From the NCBI GenBank assembly GCA_945867875.1, contig CAMBJF010000128.1, positions 1-6,679 on the forward strand: a stretch of 6,679 nt of DNA, in the 5' to 3' direction. Positions within the stretch are counted from its first letter, which is position 1; each line of letters opens with the position of its first letter. The notes beneath the pieces are model-generated. The model was not told the origin of the DNA, did no database searches, and worked only from the letters and a program-made list of their open reading frames with translations. Shown one piece after another: positions 1 to 5,889 of the stretch. Both the position numbers and the translations under genes were made by a program. This DNA is from an uncultured Ruminococcus sp. (GTDB lineage: Bacteria > Bacillota > Clostridia > Oscillospirales > Ruminococcaceae).

Positions 1-693
1 CTCGCTTTTCTGCTCAGAGAGCTTGTCGATCTGACTGTTTATTTTCTCGTTTTGCTTGTCCATTCTCGAAAGCAGGGGAGAAAGCTCATCGTATGTGTTG
101 TTTTCGGCAGGGGAGTCAAGGTCAAGTGCGTTTATTGGACGGATTATTGACCGTGTGAGAGTTCCTGCGATAAACAGCGATATTACGAAAATAAGCAGTG
201 CCGCAATAATAAGCCACAGCGTCATATGTCCCAGGAGACCGATAACGCTTTTGGTGGTGTTGGCGATTCGGATAATGCTGCCGTCACGGAGCTTTACCGC
301 ATAATAATATGTATGCTCCCCAAGTGTATCGGAGGCTCTCAGCGCCGTGCCCGTGCCGTTTTGTATGGCTTCGGCTATCTCGGGACGGTCAAGGTGATTT
401 CCCATTTCCGAGACCTTTGAGAAATTATCGTAAAGCACAGTTCCGTCAGCGGCAACGAGGGTAATTCTGTTTTCGCTGTCCATACCCGCTGAGGAGATGT
501 ATTTCATAAAAGCGTCATTGTCCGTGAAGCTGTCCGCAGCCGATGAGACTATCTTCGCTTCATTCCGTATCTCAACTCTCAGCTCCTCGGTCATTGCGGT
601 GTACATAACCCCCGTGATGCACACAAGTGACAGTATCAGCGCAATCAGCGAGCCTGTGAATATACTTAAAAATATTCGGTTTTTCATCTTCAT
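1..693 (-). CDS. phoR: PhoR-like sensor histidine kinase, N-terminal part (runs off left edge)
   Basis: The frame stays open from ATG 693 to the window edge (231 codons, no stop seen). A first membrane segment lies at about residues 7-31, followed by an extracytoplasmic domain of about 125 residues (roughly 32-156). A second membrane segment is at about 157-178. From about 180 the sequence looks like a HAMP linker (TRSIIRPINAL) running into a charged, helical stretch rich in Lys, Gln and Glu. The His-containing dimerisation domain and the ATPase domain would lie beyond the window, so kinase function is inferred from topology and from position directly after the response regulator. The extracytoplasmic part (motif LVAADGTVLYDN) resembles the PAS-like sensor domain of Bacillus-type PhoR. 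The start at 693 has AAAGAAAGG (707-715) 13 nt upstream; a second in-frame ATG at 687 is possible. The gene begins 25 nt after the regulator stops, so the two are probably co-transcribed. Confidence 0.85.
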   Translation of the reverse strand, partial: MKMKNRIFLSIFTGSLIALILSLVCITGVMYTAMTEELRVEIRNEAKIVSSAADSFTDNDAFMKYISSAGMDSENRITLVAADGTVLYDNFSKVSEMGNHLDRPEIAEAIQNGTGTALRASDTLGEHTYYYAVKLRDGSIIRIANTTKSVIGLLGHMTLWLIIAALLIFVISLFIAGTLTRSIIRPINALDLDSPAENNTYDELSPLLSRMDKQNEKINSQIDKLSEQKSE

Positions 694-718
694 TCTGTAA
701 TGCCGACCTTTCTTTCCG

Positions 719-1393
719 CTATCCGCAAATTTTATACCCGACACCACGGACAGTCTTGATTATCTCAGACCCTGCACCAAGCTTCTGACGGAGCGTTTTG
801 ATATGTACATCTACCGTTCTCGTCTCGCCTGCACAGTCGTAGCCCCAGATGCTTTCAAGGAGATTGTCACGGGTCAGCACGGCATTCCTGTTTTTCATAA
901 GTATGCGGAGCAGCTCAAATTCCTTCAGCGTAAGCTCCGCAGGCACGCCGTTTACTGTGACAGTGTGGCGGCGGACATCAAGCTCAACACCGCCGCAGGA
1001 AAGTATATCTTCCCCTGCAAGACTTTCCGTGCGCTCCGCACGTCTGAGCACAGCCTTTATCCTTGCGATGAGCTCCATCATACCGAAGGGCTTTGAGATG
1101 TAGTCGTCAGCGCCGCAGTCAAGTCCTGTGACCTTATCGTATTCGGAGTTTTTCGCCGTTACCATAATCACGGGGAAATCATAGCCCCCACGTCTCAGGC
1201 GCTTCATTATCTCAATGCCGTCCTCGCCGGGGAGCATTATGTCAAGGAGCAAAAGCTGTGGGATATCCCCCGCAGAAAGGGCTTCAAAAAGCTTTTCGCC
1301 GTTTTCAAAGCCCCTTGCTTCAAAGCCTGTGGTCTTTAAGGTGTAGAGCACAAGCTCTCTTATGCTGCTGTCGTCCTCCGCATAGTATATCAT
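719..1393 (-). CDS. phoP: OmpR/PhoB-family phosphate response regulator
   Basis: This 224-residue protein is full length for the OmpR/PhoB class. The receiver domain (about 1-115) has the acidic pocket E6-D7-D8, phospho-acceptor D51 in LLLLDIMLPGEDG, switch residue T79 in MVTAK, and K101 in the SKPF motif. A winged-helix DNA-binding domain follows (about 130-224), with LTLKEFELLRILM, the recognition region TRTVDVHIKTLRQKL and the terminal hairpin VRGVGYKI. By family it is phosphorylated by the neighbouring kinase and activates pst and other Pho genes. The equivalent is called PhoB in Escherichia coli and PhoP in Bacillus subtilis. Position after phoU and before phoR supports the phosphate assignment, because the sequence alone does not separate it from other OmpR-type regulators. 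AAAGGA (1405-1410) sits 11 nt before the start. An overlapping ATG at 1397 is out of frame. The gap from phoU is 35 nt. Confidence 0.93.
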   Translation of the reverse strand: MIYYAEDDSSIRELVLYTLKTTGFEARGFENGEKLFEALSAGDIPQLLLLDIMLPGEDGIEIMKRLRRGGYDFPVIMVTAKNSEYDKVTGLDCGADDYISKPFGMMELIARIKAVLRRAERTESLAGEDILSCGGVELDVRRHTVTVNGVPAELTLKEFELLRILMKNRNAVLTRDNLLESIWGYDCAGETRTVDVHIKTLRQKLGAGSEIIKTVRGVGYKICG

Positions 1394-1428
1394 TCATTCT
1401 GCCGTCCTTTCGTCGGGAGTCAATGTTA

Positions 1429-2079
1429 TCAGAAATTTTCGTGCTCTCCCGTTATTGAAAATGCCACCCACTCGGCAATATTAGTGGCGTGGTCGCCGAT
1501 ACGTTCAAGGTATTTTGCTATCATAACGATGTCAAATACCGTCTCACCCAGCCCCGCATTTTCTGCGATCATATTTATTATATCACCTTTTATCTTGATA
1601 AACAAGCCGTCTACCTCATCATCTGCAAGAATTACGGATTTTGCACCCTCAATGTCCTGCTTTACGAATGCGTCAACGCTGGCTGTGACCATTTTTATGG
1701 CAGCCTCAGCCATATGAGCGATGTCAGTTCTGCACTGAGTTCCTGCCCTGTCTATCTCGCAGTATTTGATGAGATTGGCGATATCCGCCGCCTGATCGCC
1801 GATACGCTCCATATCGGTTATCATTTTAAGTGCCGAGGAAATGGTGCGGAGGTCTCTTGCCACAGGCTGCTGCTGGAGGATAAGCTTCATACAAAGTCCC
1901 TCGATGCTGCGCTCCATATGGTCTATCTCACGCTCGGTCTCCTTAACGCCCTCAACAAGCTTTGTGTCGTTATTGAGCAGTGCCTTTACCGCCATTGAAA
2001 TTGCGGTCTCGCAGTCTGCGCCCATTTTTATGAGCTGTGTGTTCAGCTCTTCAAGCTGTAATTCAAATCTGTTTCTCAT
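1429..2079 (-). CDS. phoU: Phosphate transport regulator PhoU
   Basis: The protein has 216 residues, the usual size for PhoU, and is built of two tandem three-helix PhoU domains. Each domain ends in the family's metal-binding E-x-x-x-D signature: E91-RIG-D95 in the first, and E192-RIG-D196, followed by HATNIAEW, in the second. It begins with RNRFELQLEELNTQL, typical of the family. PhoU is cytoplasmic and links the Pst transporter to the PhoR kinase; it represses the Pho response when phosphate is plentiful and restrains transporter activity. A strong ribosome site, AAAGGGG (2086-2092), lies 6 nt before the ATG. The gene starts 20 nt after the pstB stop, so translation may be coupled. Nothing in the sequence suggests damage or unusual function. 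Confidence 0.96.
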   Translation of the reverse strand: MRNRFELQLEELNTQLIKMGADCETAISMAVKALLNNDTKLVEGVKETEREIDHMERSIEGLCMKLILQQQPVARDLRTISSALKMITDMERIGDQAADIANLIKYCEIDRAGTQCRTDIAHMAEAAIKMVTASVDAFVKQDIEGAKSVILADDEVDGLFIKIKGDIINMIAENAGLGETVFDIVMIAKYLERIGDHATNIAEWVAFSITGEHENF

Positions 2080-2099
2080 AGTGATCCCCTTTCACAAAA

Positions 2100-2849
2100 T
2101 TAACCGAAACGACCTGTGATATAGTCCTCCGTGCGCTTGTCTGCGGGGGCGGAGAAGAGCTTTTCGGTCTCGTCATATTCAACAATTTCCCCAAGGAGGA
2201 AGAATGCAGTGCGGTCGGAAATTCTCGTTGCCTGCTGCATATTATGGGTAACTATGACGATGGTGTATTTTTCCTTGAGGCTTATTGCAAGGTCCTCGAT
2301 CTTGTTTGTGGAAATGGGGTCAAGGGCAGATGTAGGCTCGTCCATAAGGAGCACATCGGGTTCAACGGCAAGGGCACGGGCGATGCAAAGTCTCTGCTGC
2401 TGACCGCCCGAAAGACCGAGAGCGCTTTTTTTCAGACGGTCTTTAAGCTCATTCCATATAGCTGCATCGGTGAGGGATTTTTCAACTATTTCATCAAGCT
2501 TTGCCTTGGAATGGATACCGTGAGTTCTGGGGCCGTAGGCAATGTTGTCGTAAACGCTCATAGGGAATGGATTGGGCTTCTGGAATACCATACCGACTTT
2601 TTTTCTGAGAAAATTCACGTCCATACCGTCGTAAATGTCCTCACCGTCAAGGAGCACCTTTCCGTCAATGACGCAGCCCTCAATGAGGTCGTTCATACGG
2701 TTAAGGCTTTTGAGCAGGGTGGATTTTCCGCATCCCGAGGGGCCGATGAAAGCAGTTATCTCGCCTGTGGGAATGTTTATGGACACATCTTTGAGTGCGT
2801 GAAATTTTCCGTAATGGAGATTTAAATGTTCAATTTCAAACTTATTCAT
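2100..2849 (-). CDS. pstB: Phosphate ABC transporter ATP-binding protein PstB
   Basis: This is the ATPase that powers phosphate import, working as a dimer on the inner face of PstC-PstA. In the 249-residue product the ABC motifs are intact and in order: Walker A GPSGCGKST (36-44), Q-loop Q90 within VGMVFQKPNPFP, signature LSGGQ (146-150), Walker B VLLMDEP with D170 and E171, D-loop SALD, and H-loop H202. The stretch FQKPNPFPMSVYDNIAYG is characteristic of PstB rather than other ABC ATPases. I chose ATG 2849 because AAAGGA (2858-2863) lies 8 nt before it. An in-frame ATG at 2870 would add MSERNSQ, but the ribosome site falls inside that extension, and the shorter form matches the usual family start. 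The gap from pstA is 28 nt. Confidence 0.97.
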   Translation of the reverse strand: MNKFEIEHLNLHYGKFHALKDVSINIPTGEITAFIGPSGCGKSTLLKSLNRMNDLIEGCVIDGKVLLDGEDIYDGMDVNFLRKKVGMVFQKPNPFPMSVYDNIAYGPRTHGIHSKAKLDEIVEKSLTDAAIWNELKDRLKKSALGLSGGQQQRLCIARALAVEPDVLLMDEPTSALDPISTNKIEDLAISLKEKYTIVIVTHNMQQATRISDRTAFFLLGEIVEYDETEKLFSAPADKRTEDYITGRFG

Positions 2850-2857
2850 CTGAGAGT

Positions 2858-2863
2858 TCCTTT
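2858..2863 (-). promoter_or_regulatory. Ribosome binding site deciding the pstB start
   Basis: AAAGGA on the minus strand lies 8 nt before ATG 2849 and within the extra codons of the longer frame from 2870. No comparable site precedes 2870, which points to 2849 as the real start. Confidence 0.75.
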
Positions 2864-2877
2864 CAGACATATTTTTA

Positions 2878-3756
2878 TTATTTAGCGAGCTTTTTAGCGA
2901 TAAATGATGACAGCATATTTATGAGCACCACGATTATGAGGAGCACAACTGCCGTTGCATATGACTGCTCTGCGGCAAGTCCCTCGTTCCACAGCGCATA
3001 GAGGTGAACTGCAAGGGTTCTGCCCGAGCCCATAAGGTTTTTGGGTATCTGAGCCACAGTGCCTGCGGTGAAGATAAGAGCGGCGGTTTCGCCTGCGATA
3101 CGTCCGATAGCAAGGATAACGCCTGCAAGTATTCCCGGAACGGCGGAGGGGAGAACTACTGTGAAAACAGTTCTGAGCTTTCCTGCGCCGAGACCGAAGC
3201 TGCCCTCACGGTAGCTGTCGGGAACGCTTCTGAGAGCTTCCTCGGTGGTTCTCATAATAAGTGGGAGTATCATAATTGCAAGCGTCAGAGCGCCTGCAAG
3301 CATTGAATAGCCCCATTTGAGCTTTGTTACGAAAAGCAGATATCCGAAAAGTCCGTAAACGATAGAGGGAATGCCCGAAAGGGTCTCGGTGGTTATTCCC
3401 ACAAGCGTCACCAGCTTGTTTCCTCTTTTTGCATACTCCGTGAGGTAAACTGCGGAGAAAACGCCGAGAGGAACGGCTATGAGCAGGGACACAAGGGTCA
3501 TAACGATAGTGTTCACAAGTGCAGGGAACAGGGACATATTTTCGGTGTTGTATTCCGTTGCGAACAGGTCAAGGGACAGGTGAGGGATACCCTTGTAAAG
3601 AATGTATATAACGATGCTCAGAAGAGACAGGAGGGTTATTCCCGCCGCCAGCCATACAGCTCCCCCAAGGAGCACTGACTGTATCTTTGAGCCTGCCGAT
3701 GCCTTTGAAGATGATGTTCTTTCGGCAGGAACAGCCGCAGCTGAAACGTCATTCAT
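2878..3756 (-). CDS. pstA: Phosphate ABC transporter permease PstA
   Basis: This is one of the two membrane subunits of the phosphate importer. The 292-residue protein has a polar, Ala/Ser-rich cytoplasmic N-tail (about 1-26), then about six hydrophobic segments, near 27-54, 79-104, 120-143, 149-168, 208-232 and 268-288. The coupling (EAA) loop that docks onto PstB is at about 171-208, with the typical pattern EEALRSVPDSYREGSFGLGA. Upstream, TETLSGIPSIVYGLFG (123-138) is the conserved permease stretch shared with PstC. Start ATG 3756 has an excellent ribosome site, AAGGAGGA (3763-3770), 6 nt upstream. It begins 15 nt after the pstC stop, the tightest spacing in the operon. It and PstC are clear paralogues. 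The longer N-tail and the order in the operon assign this one as PstA. Confidence 0.95.
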   Translation of the reverse strand: MNDVSAAAVPAERTSSSKASAGSKIQSVLLGGAVWLAAGITLLSLLSIVIYILYKGIPHLSLDLFATEYNTENMSLFPALVNTIVMTLVSLLIAVPLGVFSAVYLTEYAKRGNKLVTLVGITTETLSGIPSIVYGLFGYLLFVTKLKWGYSMLAGALTLAIMILPLIMRTTEEALRSVPDSYREGSFGLGAGKLRTVFTVVLPSAVPGILAGVILAIGRIAGETAALIFTAGTVAQIPKNLMGSGRTLAVHLYALWNEGLAAEQSYATAVVLLIIVVLINMLSSFIAKKLAK

Positions 3757-3771
3757 ATGTGTTCCTCCTTA

Positions 3772-4626
3772 TCAGTTGTTTGCGGTCTTTCTTTTGATGA
3801 CCGAGAATGTGAGATTTATCAGCAGAATAAACACGAAAAGCACAACTGCCGTGGCAATGAGGGCTTCTCTGTGCAGGTCTGTGGCATAGCCCATTTCAAG
3901 GACGATGTTTGCGGTCATGGTTCTTACGCCCTGAGTGAGCTTTTCGGGGATAATAGCCTGATTTCCCGCAACCATTACCACCGCCATAGTTTCGCCCACA
4001 GCACGTCCGAGACCGAGGATAATTGCCGCAAGTATTCCCGACTTAGCCGCAGGGAGAACTGCGAAAAATACGCTTCTCTCGTGGCTTGCCCCAAGTCCCA
4101 GAGAGCCTTCGTAATAGCTTTCGGGAACGGCTCTTATGGCGCTTTCCGAAACGCCGATAATGGTGGGGAGTATCATTATTCCCAGCACCACAGATGCCGC
4201 CAGCATACTTGTTCCGCTGCCGCCGAAGAGCTTTCTGATGATGGGAACTATAACCATAAGTCCGAAGAAGCCGTAAACTACCGAGGGAATGCCCGCAAGC
4301 AGCTCAATGGCAGGCTTTGCCACCTTGTAAATTCCCTTGGGGCAGAACCTTGCCATAAAAACGGCGGTGAGAATGCCAATGGGAACGCCTATGAGCATAG
4401 CCCCTGCGGTAACGTAAAGGCTGCCGATTATCATAGGGAAGATGCCGTAAATGTCATTGGAGGGCTTCCAGCTTGTGCCGCCAAGGAATTTTCCAACGCC
4501 TATCTCGCCGATTGCAGGAATGCCGTTTGCGAAGAGAAACACGCATATGAGCACTACCGCCAGTATTGATATGCAGGCGGATAATGCGAAAACCACCTGC
4601 ATCGCCTTTTCTTTAAAATTATTCAT
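3772..4626 (-). CDS. pstC: Phosphate ABC transporter permease PstC
   Basis: This is the second channel-forming subunit, partner of PstA. From ATG 4626 it has 284 residues with about six membrane segments, near 10-33, 62-92, 107-130, 141-159, 197-220 and 256-276. Family marks include the periplasmic stretch GTSWKPSNDIYGIFPMIIGS (50-69), the motif ELLAGIPSVVYGFFG (108-122) and the EAA coupling loop at about 161-198 (ESAIRAVPESYYEGSLGLGA). AAGGAG (4640-4645) precedes ATG 4626 by 13 nt, which is rather long. An in-frame ATG at 4650 would give 292 residues, but it sits directly after the U-run of the pstS terminator-like hairpin and has no ribosome site, so 4626 is preferred with moderate confidence. 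The gap from the pstS stop is 84 nt, the largest within the operon, and holds that hairpin. Confidence 0.94.
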   Translation of the reverse strand: MNNFKEKAMQVVFALSACISILAVVLICVFLFANGIPAIGEIGVGKFLGGTSWKPSNDIYGIFPMIIGSLYVTAGAMLIGVPIGILTAVFMARFCPKGIYKVAKPAIELLAGIPSVVYGFFGLMVIVPIIRKLFGGSGTSMLAASVVLGIMILPTIIGVSESAIRAVPESYYEGSLGLGASHERSVFFAVLPAAKSGILAAIILGLGRAVGETMAVVMVAGNQAIIPEKLTQGVRTMTANIVLEMGYATDLHREALIATAVVLFVFILLINLTFSVIKRKTANN

Positions 4627-4654
4627 ATTGTAAGACAAGCTCCTTTTCATTTGC

Positions 4655-4688
4655 AAAAAACCGCCCCGACGATATATCCCCGAGGCGG
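4655..4688 (-). terminator. Hairpin plus U-run between pstS and pstC (likely attenuator)
   Basis: On the minus strand CCGCCTCG (4688-4681) and CGGGGCGG (4668-4661) form an 8-bp GC-rich stem with one G-T wobble and a 12-nt loop, followed directly by six T (4660-4655). This is a textbook intrinsic terminator shape. It lies 22 nt after the pstS stop and ends before the pstC ribosome site. Because pstC has no other visible promoter, partial termination is the likely role, giving more PstS than membrane subunits. A hairpin that stabilises the pstS message is the alternative. Confidence 0.82.
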
Positions 4689-4710
4689 AATGAGCATTCA
4701 GAAGAAAATT

Positions 4711-5655
4711 TTAGTCAACAAGGCTCTCCCAGGTGGTGATATTGCCTGTGTAGATGTCCTTTACCTCATCAGCGGTGAGCTCGGCAACAGGGTTGTCATT
4801 GCTTACGATAACGGTGATGCCGTCCATTGCGATAACGGTGCCCAGAGCACCTTTTTCAATTTCGCTGTCTTTCAGCTCTCTTGAAGCCATACCGATGTCG
4901 CAGATCCCGTCAACAGCACTGTTAACGCCTGTGGTGGAGTCGCTCTGGTTTATTTCAACAGTAACATCGGGGTTAACTGCTGTGTATGCTTCCTTGAGCT
5001 TTTCCATAACAGGTGTAACGGAGGAGGAGCCTGCTACTGTAACAGTGCCGCTCTGCTTTGTTCCGGAATATGCAGGAGCATCGGAAACGGGGATATATTT
5101 CTCGCCTTCGATCACAGCCTGTCCGTCAGCGGACATAATGAAGTCGATGAAATCCTGTGCAAGAGGAGAGATGTTAGCGGTGGTAACGATATTGAAGGGA
5201 CGGGAGATCTTATAAGTACCGTTCTTGATGTTGTCAACGGTAGCCTCTGCACCGTCGATGTCAAGAGCCTTTACAGTGTCATCGAGAGCACCGAGGGAGA
5301 TGTATCCGATAGCGTATTCGTTCTGAGATACGCTTGTTTTCATAACACCTGTGCTCTGTGTGATAGCGGCGGTGTCGATGGTGTAGTCGATCTTCTCGCC
5401 TGCGTCATTCTTCTGCTCAACGCCGAAGAGCTCAACGAAAGCTCCTCTTGTTCCTGAGCCGTCCTCTCTGGAGATAACGGCGATATCGGAATCAGCCTTG
5501 AAATTGCTTGCTGCTGCGGCTGATGTATTGCCGCTGTTGTCAGCTGCCTGTGTGTCAGACGTTGTATCGGTCGCTGTGTTTCCGCAGGCTGCAAGTGCGC
5601 CTGTGAGTGCCATAGCTGCTGCGGCTGCAAGAATCTTCTTAACTGTGTTTTTCAT
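4711..5655 (-). CDS. pstS: Phosphate-binding lipoprotein PstS, circularly permuted
   Basis: This is the extracellular phosphate receptor of the Pst importer. The 314-residue product starts with a lipoprotein signal (MKNTVKKI, hydrophobic core, lipobox L21-A-A-C24), so C24 should be lipidated. A Ser/Thr/Ala linker follows (about 25-51). The binding domain is in reversed half order. Residues about 57-191 match the usual C-terminal half: SREDGSGTRGAF at 62-73, then EYAIGYISLG, YKISRPFNIVT and FIMSADGQAVI. Residues about 202-314 match the usual N-terminal half: TVTVAGSSSVTPVMEKL, QSDSTTG at 237-243, DIGMASR at 253-259, IAMDGI, and a terminal YTGNITTWE. All recognisable phosphate-contact motifs are present. 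The frame is unbroken, so this is not a pseudogene. ATG 5655 is chosen because AAAGGAAG (5663-5670) lies 7 nt upstream; ATG 5673 would add six residues and lies in a hairpin. Phosphate specificity is supported by the operon. Confidence 0.95.
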   Translation of the reverse strand: MKNTVKKILAAAAAMALTGALAACGNTATDTTSDTQAADNSGNTSAAAASNFKADSDIAVISREDGSGTRGAFVELFGVEQKNDAGEKIDYTIDTAAITQSTGVMKTSVSQNEYAIGYISLGALDDTVKALDIDGAEATVDNIKNGTYKISRPFNIVTTANISPLAQDFIDFIMSADGQAVIEGEKYIPVSDAPAYSGTKQSGTVTVAGSSSVTPVMEKLKEAYTAVNPDVTVEINQSDSTTGVNSAVDGICDIGMASRELKDSEIEKGALGTVIAMDGITVIVSNDNPVAELTADEVKDIYTGNITTWESLVD

Positions 5656-5662
5656 AATGAAA

Positions 5663-5670
5663 CTTCCTTT
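5663..5670 (-). promoter_or_regulatory. Ribosome binding site deciding the pstS start
   Basis: AAAGGAAG on the minus strand lies 7 nt before ATG 5655. The alternative in-frame ATG at 5673 lies upstream of this site and overlaps the base of a hairpin, so 5655 is the better start. It also gives a normal lipoprotein signal beginning MKNTVKKI. Confidence 0.8.
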
Positions 5671-5672
5671 CA

Positions 5673-5689
5673 TCGGACCCCTTGTCCGA
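5673..5689 (-). promoter_or_regulatory. Small perfect hairpin in the pstS leader, next to the ribosome site
   Basis: TCGGAC and GTCCGA form a perfect 6-bp stem with a 5-nt loop (AAGGG), ending 2 nt before the pstS ribosome site. There is no U-run, so it is not a terminator. It may stabilise the 5' end of the message or tune ribosome access; the role is inferred only. Confidence 0.5.
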
Positions 5690-5732
5690 ATTCCTTTTCT
5701 TAATTTGATCGCTTCCTTTGCGGTATGTCTAT

Positions 5733-5738
5733 ATGATA
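5733..5738 (-). promoter_or_regulatory. Candidate -10 element of the pst operon promoter
   Basis: TATCAT on the minus strand matches the TATAAT consensus at 5 of 6 positions. It lies 9 nt after the last TTTTACA repeat (5748-5754). No good -35 hexamer is found 16-18 nt upstream (TTTCGG at 17), as expected for a promoter that depends on an activator bound at the Pho box. This would give a leader of about 70 nt before pstS. Confidence 0.5.
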
Positions 5739-5747
5739 CACCCCCAA

Positions 5748-5796
5748 TGTAAAATCCGAAATGTGAGTTATGTAAAATCGGGGTAAAATCGTAAAA
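5748..5796 (-). promoter_or_regulatory. Pho-box-like TTTTACA repeat cluster upstream of pstS
   Basis: Read on the minus strand, TTTTACG (5796-5790), TTTTACC (5788-5782), TTTTACA (5777-5771), a degenerate ACTCACA (5768-5762) and TTTTACA (5754-5748) are strung in the same orientation. The TTTTACC to TTTTACA step is 11 nt and the step to the last copy is 23 nt, close to two 11-nt turns. Bacillus PhoP binds direct TT(A/T/C)ACA-type repeats spaced about 11 nt, so this is the probable target of the response regulator encoded in the same operon. The spacing of the first pair (8 nt) and the degenerate copy are irregular. Confidence 0.65.
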
Positions 5797-5814
5797 GCGG
5801 GATATTCTGCATTA

Positions 5815-5837
5815 AGTATAATATGTAAAATGTAAAA
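5815..5837 (-). promoter_or_regulatory. Second TTTTACA pair with a TATACT -10-like element
   Basis: Two abutting TTTTACA copies (5837-5831 and 5830-5824) lie directly after the XRE gene terminator. They are followed 3 nt later by TATACT (5820-5815), a 5-of-6 match to TATAAT. The upstream copy stands 10 nt before TATACT, much like the 9-nt gap at the proximal site, so this could be a distal second promoter. No good -35 hexamer is evident. Confidence 0.35.
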
Positions 5838-5844
5838 AATATGC

Positions 5845-5875
5845 AAAAAAGCCGTGCACCCGAGGGTACACGGCT
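5845..5875 (-). terminator. Intrinsic terminator of the XRE regulator gene
   Basis: On the minus strand AGCCGTGTACC (5875-5865) pairs with GGTGCACGGCT (5860-5850) in an 11-bp stem with one wobble pair and a 4-nt CTCG loop. The final T of the stem opens a run of six T (5850-5845). It lies 14 nt after the XRE gene stop codon and separates that gene from the pst promoter region, so the two are separate transcription units. Confidence 0.93.
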
Positions 5876-5889
5876 TGATATTACGCTGT

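Noticed and set aside
1394..1428. Separate promoter for the phoP-phoR pair in the phoU-phoP gap
   Set aside because: The gap is 35 nt with a ribosome site and no -10/-35 pair that I can see; co-transcription is more likely.
2244..2825. Plus-strand open frame of 193 codons opposite pstB
   Set aside because: It is fully antisense to intact PstB motifs, has no domain resemblance and is explained by codon bias on the other strand.
3757..4569. Long open frame of 270 codons on the plus strand opposite pstC
   Set aside because: It is antisense to a clear pstC gene, its translation is rich in Cys, His, Asn and Tyr in a pattern that mirrors the coding strand, and it has no recognisable domain.
4711..5655. 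pstS as a rearranged pseudogene or assembly error
   Set aside because: The frame is continuous for 314 codons, with signal peptide, lipobox, ribosome site and both halves intact, and with a sensible linker at the join. A functional permutation explains this better.
5762..5777. XRE operator copy in the pst promoter (shared ACATAAC)
   Set aside because: Only 7 nt are shared with the XRE promoter repeat and there is no second copy at a 19-bp distance, so chance is likely in such AT-rich DNA.
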